From positions 106,774,501 to 106,838,500 of the forward strand of contig NC_134137.1 of the NCBI RefSeq assembly GCF_033958435.1: a DNA stretch of 64,000 bases. The letters are read 5' to 3'. Below, in pieces: positions 57,192 to 64,000 of the stretch; within the stretch, counting starts at the first letter, position 1; every line of letters begins with the position of its first letter. A program made the position numbers and the translations under genes. The notes below the pieces were generated by a model. The model had not been told where the DNA came from and did not search any database. It saw only the letters and a program-made list of their open reading frames with translations. Source of the stretch: Carettochelys insculpta. Lineage: Eukaryota > Chordata > Testudines > Carettochelyidae.

Positions 57192-57230
57192 ATAAGCTTT
57201 CATGGGTAAAGACCTGCTTTGTCAGATGCA
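57192..57230 (-). ncRNA. Hammerhead-ribozyme-like motif in the Penelope 3' region
   Basis: The complement reads CTGACAAAGCAGGTCTTTACC then CATGAAAGCTTATGC. This resembles a hammerhead core (CUGANGA, stem II hairpin, GAAA, short stem III A-GC-UUAU-GC-U). CUGACAA replaces CUGANGA here and stem II has mismatches, so cleavage is unlikely. Hammerhead motifs are known from Penelope elements. Confidence 0.4.
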
Positions 57231-57482
57231 TGAGTGGCGGGGGGCGGGGTTCAGAGGAGTATTTAAAGAGGTGGGGTCCCAGTAAAAGGGAGTGCCAGAG
57301 CTGACAAGGTCTATTCAGTCAGGGTGCAAATGGCCCATTATCAGTAATGTACATCAAGAGAGGAGAACACAAGTCAGATCAATCGGGGGGATGTGGCCCA
57401 TTGTCAGATTCTAATGTGGAGGTGTGAACATCCAGAGCAGAGAACCTGCCTTAGTAAGGGGCCAGCCCCTCCCAGTCTCTGT

Positions 57483-58773
57483 TTAATCCTTGGTTGATGG
57501 AGTCAAATTTGCAAATGAATTGCAGCTCAGAGACTTCTCTCTCCATTTTATTTTTGAATTTTTTTTTTGTTGTAGGACTGCTACTTTTAAATCTGTTACT
57601 GAGTGTCCAGGGAGATTAAAGTGTTCTCCTGCAGGTTTTTGTATATTACTGTTTCTGATGTCTGATTTATGTCCATTTATTCTTTTATGTAGCAACTGTC
57701 CAGTTTGGCCAATGTATATTGCAGTGGGGCATTGCTGGCCCGTGATGGCATATATTATATTAGTAGATGTGTAGGTAAAGAAGCCCCTGATGGTATGGTT
57801 GATGTTGGGTCTTGTGATGATATCACTGGTGTGGATACGTGAGCAGAGTTGGCAGCGAGGTTTGTTGCAGGGATTGGTTCCAGGTTTAGAGTTACTGTGT
57901 TGTGGTCTATAGTTGCTGGTGAGGATTTGTTTAAGGTTGGCAGGCTGCCTGTAGGCAAGGACAGTCCTGCCTCCCAAGGTCTGTGAGCGTGAAGGATCAT
58001 TGTCTCGGATGGGTTGCAGATCACCGATGATGCGTTGGAGAGGCTTTAGTTGGGAGCTGTATGTGATGGCCAGTGGTGTTCTCTTGTTTTCCTTGCAGGG
58101 CCTGTCTTGTAGCAGGTGGCTTCTGGGTACCCGTCTGGCTCTGTCAATCGGTTTCTTCGCTCCCTTAGGCGGGGTATTGTAGTTTGAGGAAAGCTTGGTA
58201 AAGGTCTTGTAGATGTTTGTCTCTGTCTGATGGATCGGAGCAAATACAGTCGTACCTTAGTGCCTGGCTGTATGCAATGGATCGTGTAGGGTGCCCTGGA
58301 TGGAGAGCTGGAGGCGTGTAGATAAGCATAGCGGTCCGTGGGTTTTTGGTATAGGGTGATATTTATGTGACCATCACTTATCTGCACAGTAGTGTCCAGG
58401 AAGTGGATCTCTTGTGTGGACTGGTCCAAGCTAAGGTTGATGGTGGGGTGGAAACTGTTGAAATCACCATGGAACTGTTCAAGAGCCTCCTTCCCATGGG
58501 TCCAGATGATGATGTCATCAATGTTGCACAGGAAGAGAACTGAGGAAGCCTTGTTCCAGGTCAGCCATAAAAACGTCGGCATACTGTGGGGCCAGGCAGG
58601 TGCTCATAGCAGTGCTTTCCAAAGTTCTTCATTGTCAGGTATGCTCTTAGGGTGGGCCAGGCAGTTTCAAAGGCCAGCTGAAGATAAAGGATTGATGGCT
58701 TCCCGTTTCTTAAATAGACGTTCCTCACACCCAGTGCAGGATCTCTTTGTTCAGTACCCCTCTTGGAAATCAT
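57483..58773 (-). pseudogene. Penelope-like polyprotein: reverse transcriptase plus GIY-YIG endonuclease
   Basis: Minus strand. The RT part has APQYADVFMADLEQ-type sequence split across frames near 58600-58550, then NIDDIIIWTHGKEALEQFH with both catalytic aspartates kept, FHPTINLSL, IHFLDTTVQISDGHI and LYQKPTDRYAYLH (58582-58330). After a frame change comes a spacer, then the endonuclease frame 57977-57483. This has a Cys-rich CNKPRCQLC linker, TAIYIGQTGQ (GIY-YIG core), KRINGHKSDIRN and EHFNLPGHS. The N-terminal RT fingers are missing. At least three frame breaks make it non-functional. Confidence 0.9.
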
Positions 58774-58805
58774 TTGATAATCAGTAGGATGTCTTCATGT
58801 CACCT

Positions 58806-59549
58806 TCCTATTTGTGCGTCCATTGATGGCTGATCAGCCCAGTTCTGGAACTGCAGATCTTATCACAGAAGGGGCAGGTGTTGGTATCTGTTGGAGTGCC
58901 CAGGGCAGTTTTTGGTGCTCTTTTCTCCTTTTCTGCCTTTCCTCATCTGCTCTACAGTGGGACGTCTCTAATTATGCCATTCCCTCACGGATCACCACTC
59001 TCCACTGCGGATGGTCTTGGGCAGGGTTCTCGCAAGTGTTAACACCAATGCTGCATTTTTTCATGCGTGTCTTCAGCATATCCTTATATTGCTTCCTCTG
59101 GCCCCCCATGCTCCTCAGTTCTTCCTTCAACTCCAAAAACAGAATCTGTTTTGGGAGGAGCTGATCAGACATCTGAACCAAGTGACCAGTCCACAAAGTT
59201 GTTGATGAATGATAATGGTCATGTTTGACTCTTTCAGGATGTGAGTGTTCATGTGCCTATCCTCCCAAGAGATATTTAGGATTCTCTTGAGGCAGCATTG
59301 ATGATGTTGTTCAAGTGTCTTCAAATGACGCTTGTATGTTGTCCAGGTTTCACATGGATACAGCAGCGCTGGAATAACCACTGCGTGGTATACAAGGAGC
59401 TTCGTCTTGGGATAGCTGTCCCAGTTCTCAAACACTCTTTGTCTCAGGCAGGCAAAAGCAGAGCTTGCACAGCTCCAACAAAGCTGGATTTCTGCATTAA
59501 TGTAAAGTTTAGCAAAAAGATGACTTCCAGTGTATGGGAAATGCTTCAC
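58806..59549 (-). pseudogene. LINE reverse transcriptase C terminus with C2H2 finger
   Basis: Minus strand. Frame 59549-59127 has LLVYHAVVIPALLYPCETWT, LKTLEQHHQCCLKRILNISW and EDRHMNTHIL. A frame change leads to 59196-58972 (LPKQILFLELKEELRSMGG, YKDMLKTRMKKC, NTCENPAQDHPQWR). A C2H2-type finger, CPFCDKICSSRTGLISHQWT, follows at 58878-58815. This arrangement is known from a LINE group whose fragments are often annotated as craniofacial development protein 2-like. I do not assign the clade. 5' part absent. Confidence 0.75.
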
Positions 59550-61150
59550 ATTTTCCAGCAGTTCTCCATTGACTTAAATAGAAGGTGTATGAGATTGTCC
59601 CATCGGTGATGATTGGTGCAATACCAAATGTCTGGGGGTATTTTACAGGGGTTACATATTTCTAGGGCTCAGCTATTCTTTTCCTCAAGACAGGTGAATT
59701 TGTATGATTTTGATAGATAGAGTGTAACACTCAAGTATCACAACAACAAAGAGCTGAAACTTTAGCATTTTATTAACTGGCCCTTGAGCTTGTGCAACAG
59801 TCAGCAGTCCGATGAAAGTTAGCAGGCCATTTACCGCTTCTTTTTTTTCCTGGAGCCACAGATACAAACATTATTTCCACAGAAAATTGGCAAATGTGAT
59901 GAATTTTGCTGTCACTGAATTGCGGATACAAAAAGAGCCTCATCCTTTGGGTTTGACCTTTGTGTGAGTACATCTTTTTTTAAGTATTTCTATTGAATTA
60001 GATACTGAGCTGTGTCAAGCAGGGCCCTTTTCCTTTGATTTTCAAAGTGCAATTTGCCTTTATGGCACTGTGTACATAATCTCATCAGTGCTTTTTAAGT
60101 CATGTGCATATGGCCAATCCTCCCATGGGTGTCAGCACCAAAGAATGACCAAAATGAGACTCTGTAGACACAGAGGTTGTTCATCTCTCTATAAAGTCAG
60201 ACTAATTTGTCAGCGTGTCTATCCTATGATCTGTACAAAGCTGACCTGCAAAGTCATGTAGCTTTATCTTTTAATTCTAATATAACCAGTTACCACATAG
60301 TTCTGTGCGTATGGCATATACATTGTACCATTTCATAGATAAGAATTACTGCAGACAACCTCACCTTCATTAATATATTGATGGAGTAATAATGGTAAAC
60401 TCTGTCAAGATAAGATTACACAATACATCATCATTGAGGTGGTCAAACAAGGCAAGTGAAATATAGTCTATAAACATAAAATTGTTACACCAGCCATACT
60501 TGATGGCATTTGGCAGCCACAAAATCATCAATAGCACCCTAAAAGCTCCAGTGACGTGAACTCAGTCTCCATAGACATGTTGTCAGGGCAATTTAATGTG
60601 TTCTGTGGGTGTTGTCACTTTCAGTTGAAGGGAGACCTTGCTCACCCTCCCAGTTTCTTAATGGCAATGTCAAAAAAAAGAGTCTTATTGCCATGACAAC
60701 ACTGGAGAAAACTGAATGAGATTTACTGGGTAACAGAAAGTAGATGTTTGAAGAGAACGGTACTTGGGAAGCACGCTCATGTAAAAATAAATGCTGCTGT
60801 TCTCAAACAACATCAAGATAGAAATTGCCATTCTGGATTACAGTGTCTGCATCACAGGGCTGTTTTGGAAAAATAAGAGGAGCCAGCAATCTCACTGCCC
60901 CACCCCCTTCACCCACACCGCTCCCAGCCAATCCCTCAGCTGGGCTGCTGAGGTGCCAGTAGTACCAGCAAAAAAGCACCACTGGATCATATTCCTAGCC
61001 CATCTAATGCAACAACCTGCCACCAACAGTGACCAATACAAGATGCTTCAGAGGAAGATGAATGAAAACAAAATAGATGGATTTGGGACAAGTGGCCCCA
61101 ATCCACATCTTACTCCCCAATGGTTACAGAGAGTCTTAAAACTTGAAGCA
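59550..61150. other. Unannotated stretch
   Basis: AT-rich intergenic DNA. The 120-codon frame at 60791-61153 has a Pro/Ser-rich centre and no domain I recognise. It may be part of an unnamed repeat. No RNA gene seen. Confidence 0.4.
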
Positions 61151-61154
61151 TGAA

Positions 61155-62335
61155 CTTTTGTCTCTTCTAGTACTCCTTGTCTGCCTTAACTATTACGACT
61201 CTGAATAGTCTTGCTATCCATGTAACCGCCCATTCCCTCTTTTTAATTATCTTAAATTTTTGGCTGCAATGACATCCAGTGACAACTAGCTCCACAGTAT
61301 AATTACATATTGTGTGAAAAATATTTCTTAATACCACTTTTTAATATTATTCCTTTTCAATTCATGGAGTGCCCCAAGAAGAGAAGGTAATGAGATAAGG
61401 AGAACAGAAGCTCCTGATCTAATGGGGGCTGGACTCAATGACTTCCTGAGGTCCCTTCCAGCCCTAGGATTCTATGATTCTATGATGCTTTTTCTAGCCC
61501 TTTCATTGCTGTATCTACTATTGAGAGTTTTTCCATGCCCTTAATCATTCTCTGAACCTTCTCTAGTTCTCCACAGATATTTTTCCAATAGGGTGACCAG
61601 TATTTCATACAGCATTGAGATGAAGTCACACTCATACAATAGCATCAGATTTGCTTCTATATTATTCTCCAAGGTGTTCCTTTAGTATCTTAATGTGTCA
61701 AGTGTGGGTTTTTTTTCTGTTTGACTGTAGCAGCACATGGAACAGATATTTCTGTGCATTTGTCTGCAGTGATGCGCAAGTCCTTTTCATGGCTTGGTAC
61801 AGTTAATTTGAACAATGTAAACTATTTGACTAATTCATATTTTCCCTCCAATAAGCATTATTTTGCATTTTTCAATACTGACCTTCACTGGCCATTATAT
61901 TGTCCAGTCACCTAGACTGACTAGAGCCCTCTGATGTTCCTCACAATTCTTCTCTGGATTTGACTGACCTGAATAACTTTGTTATGTGAAAATGTTTGCT
62001 AAGTCCCTACTCACGCCTTTCCAAATCATTAATAAATAAATGTTGTACAATATTGGACCAAAACTGTGCTGTTAATATTCATCTCTAATGACAATTGACC
62101 CTTTATTCATACTCTTTTCCCTGTCTCTTAGCCCACTTTTCATCCACGTCAATGCTTTCTCTTATCCCATGACTTATCCTTTTCCTACTTAGTTTTTTAG
62201 TAGCCTTATCTGATAAACCATGGCAGAGACTTTGACTTATTCAGAGTCAAAATAAATTGTCAATTGATTCTCCCTTTTATACTACTTTACTAACATGTCC
62301 AAAAGAATTCTAATATGTTAGGGAAACAAAGTTTC
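61155..62335 (-). mobile_element. Old CR1/L3-type LINE, non-coding now
   Basis: Plus-strand blocks follow the same order as the intact CR1 read on the plus strand: ...GTGAAAAATATTTCTTAATA (compare GTGAAATACTTTTTCCTAAT at 11077), TTCTCTGAACCTTCTCTAG (compare TGCCCTCCTCTGGACTTGCT), AATCATTAATAAATAAATGT (compare GGTCATTAATAAAGATGT at 11803) and GTAGCCTTATCTGATAAACC. No open frame survives. It is interrupted by a young CR1 tail. Confidence 0.6.
61400..61486 (+). mobile_element. CR1 3' end fragment
   Basis: GGGGGCTGGACTCAATGACT, TCCTGAGGTCCCTTCCAGCC and TAGGATTCTATGATTCTATG form the standard CR1 tail with the ATTCTATG octamer repeated. Plus orientation, opposite to the older LINE around it. Confidence 0.92.
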
Positions 62336-62954
62336 CTGTGCAGAAACTTCTGATTTCCAAGCAGTTAGAAAGAGGCTTAAAAATAATTCTGCTACGTTGA
62401 ATTCTTCTTACTTTCCTGGAGCTACTGTACCTGCAGACAGAAATTTTTATTGTAAATTGTAGTAGTAGAACTGTGGAAGAATTAGAGAGGAAGAAAGAGG
62501 CAGTTTCAAGGCCAACTCATGATATCTCCTGGAGACAGTTCTCACTTTCTTTGCCATATTCACCTATATATTCTTCAGGATGATTAATACACTTTTCAAT
62601 ATGCACAGACCTAAATACATGTGGCCTCATTCTATGCTAACAACCATTCAGCCCTATAAGCTTTTGTGAAATGCAGATCTGCACAGGAAAACTTTCTGGT
62701 TTTAAGCAGCATAGGATGTCTGTGTGTTGAAGTTTTCAGTACTAATATTCAGTGGTGCTGGAAATATTTTGTAATGTGGCTGCTAAAGGAAGAAATAATA
62801 TTTGGAGTTATTATAACTATGTCAAGTGGGAGGAACAGCACCCCCAGTATGCCTGCTAATATTTCTTTTTGTCTGATGCTAAGAAATTTCAAGTTCCGTT
62901 GCAGACTTTTAGACCTTAAAAATTACAGATTTAGAGCTTGATCCTGCATAACAC
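62336..62954. other. Unannotated stretch
   Basis: AT-rich intergenic DNA. The frame 62666-62941 has no domain. Confidence 0.4.
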
Positions 62955-63440
62955 AGGAACTCAAGCCCCAAACTGCACCCCCTCGCCCTGATGCCTGCTC
63001 ACACCCCACCCCAGCAGCTTAGCCACCCTGTGCGGGGCCCAAGCTGACCCCAGCGGCTTAATCACCCTGTACAGGGGTGCCCTAACCTCCCCCCCTCATG
63101 CAGGGCCTGAGCTGCCCCCCAGTGGCCGAGCTGTCCCCCCAACATGGGGCCTGAGCGTCACCTTAACCCCCTGCTTAACCACCCCCTAGCAGGGCCCAAG
63201 CTGCCCCCTGGGGGTCCTTAGCTGCCCCCCAGAAGAACCAAACCCTCCCCCTTGTGGGGCCCAATCCTCCCCCAGGGGGGCCCAAGCAGCTTTCCCCTGT
63301 AACTTAACTGTCCTCCCAAGTCAGCTGCCTTGCACAGGGCCCAAGCCACTCCTCCCTGTGTGAAGCCTAAATACTCCCCTGGCAGGGCCCAAGCCACCCC
63401 CGCAGCCCCAAACCACTGCCCCTATCCCCGGGCTTAACCC
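62955..63440. repeat. GC-rich degenerate minisatellite
   Basis: Units of the form GGGGCCCAAGCTGCCCCC / GGCTTAACCACCCC recur at irregular 30-45 bp spacing, strand-asymmetric and C-rich. It resembles the interiors of large hAT-type non-autonomous elements in this window (20.9 and 40 kb) but has no visible ends. Confidence 0.6.
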
Positions 63441-64000
63441 TCCCAACCCAGGATCACTTACCTTCCCCAGCTGCTGTGGTTCCCTCTGGCTCTCCTATGT
63501 GCAGCATGGCAGGGGCAGCTCCAAAGCCCTGCTGTGTTGATAGCAGGACTCAATTTCATTGGTTTGTTTACACCAATGAACTGAGTCGTCTTTCAGACAG
63601 CAGGATTCTGGGAGCCTCAGCAGAAGCCGCAAATGGCTCTTTAAAGAGCTATGTGTGGCTTGGAGCTGCTCAGCTGCCGTCTAAAAATGGCAGCTCCGGG
63701 AAAAAAGGTTCCAGAACACCATTCCGTGACGTTCCAGAAGAAAAAAAAGCCCTGATTGTTTACATAAGCAAAAGCCAACAAATGATGATCAGGACAAGGA
63801 ATTCAGGAAAATATTTCAAGAACTACAGAAAGTGTGCATGTGGAAACAAAATCACGCATGCCTTGTAATAAGAATAAGATCAGAAGGAGGTGGGCGTAGC
63901 AAAGGACTGGTCTACTCCTAAAACAAAGGTCAACCTAGCTCCATTGCTCAGGGCTATTAAAAAATTCACATCCTGGGCTCTGCAGTAAAGTTAACGTAAT
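63441..64000. other. Unannotated stretch to window end
   Basis: Contains CAATTTCATTGGTTTG and ACACCAATGAACTGAG, a short inverted pair echoing the one near 40160, so it may belong to the same hAT-type family. Frame 63476-63868 has no domain. Confidence 0.35.

Larger units (their letters stand above)
57137..58800 (-). mobile_element. Penelope-like retroelement, 5'-truncated
   Basis: The 3' end lies at the low coordinate (complement AAGTCCTGTTGTTTTTG-like terminus). The 3' UTR follows with the CTGACAA...GAAAGCTTATGC motif (57192-57225), then the GIY-YIG endonuclease, then reverse transcriptase. Polymerase and endonuclease are in the order normal for Penelope elements. Upstream, sequence merges with a LINE near 58800. 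Confidence 0.9.

Noticed and set aside
60791..61153. A 120-codon plus-strand frame ending near the old LINE
   Set aside because: No domain recognised, biased composition; could be part of an unnamed repeat, so not called as a gene.
1..64000. Search for tRNA, rRNA, CRISPR arrays and bacterial-type operons
   Set aside because: No cloverleaf A/B box pair, rRNA block or spaced direct-repeat array was found; the content is vertebrate repeat DNA.

Overview
The window is nuclear DNA of a vertebrate, most likely a non-avian sauropsid, with a turtle the best guess and a crocodilian second. The reasons are a 2.8-kb CR1 LINE with the typical 3' octamer tail, many short palindromic MITEs sharing the terminus GGCTACGTCTACACG, PIF/Harbinger transposase genes, a Penelope-like retroelement, Tigger and hAT elements, and LTRs of a type I associate with turtle sequence. 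I found no convincing host exon, rRNA, tRNA or CRISPR array. Everything protein-like is transposon-derived, and all of it is broken. The window reads as intergenic or deep intronic sequence.

Layout. 0-2 kb holds a compound pentanucleotide tract and a half MITE. An L2-like LINE tail lies at 2.46-2.85 kb. A full-length Tigger (TA duplication, terminal repeats, transposase in at least four frame segments) lies at 3.92-6.65 kb. 7.5-10.7 kb holds an LTR, a 671-bp Tigger/pogo-type MITE and a MITE nested inside another MITE. 10.9-13.7 kb is a CR1 LINE on the minus strand. 14-20 kb holds a duplicated segment, one copy of which was split by a 710-bp element, an 815-bp hAT-like element and an inverted pair of Penelope tails. 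22.7-26.4 kb holds a 649-bp hAT element and a second LTR split by the sister copy of the 710-bp element. 29.6-31.06 kb is a truncated Harbinger element. 31.6-42.3 kb holds more hAT elements and MITEs, including two pairs inserted back to back. 46.7-48.6 kb is a CpG-rich candidate solo LTR. 50.8-53.85 kb is a two-gene Harbinger element. 56.5-59.55 kb is an LTR piece, a Penelope-like element and a second LINE, the last two on the minus strand. 61.1-62.3 kb is an old LINE with a younger CR1 tail inserted in the opposite direction.

How the parts relate. The Harbinger elements at 30 and 52 kb share terminal bases with most of the MITEs, so those MITEs were probably mobilised by such transposases. 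The most useful observations are these: the 52-kb transposase has a phase-0 GT-AG intron exactly where the 30-kb copy is uninterrupted; the two 710/711-bp elements each have a paralogous empty site inside this window; serial MITE insertions share target-site duplications; and Penelope tails carry hammerhead-ribozyme-like core motifs, twice in inverted arrangements. Family names come from recognising motifs by eye. No database search was run.
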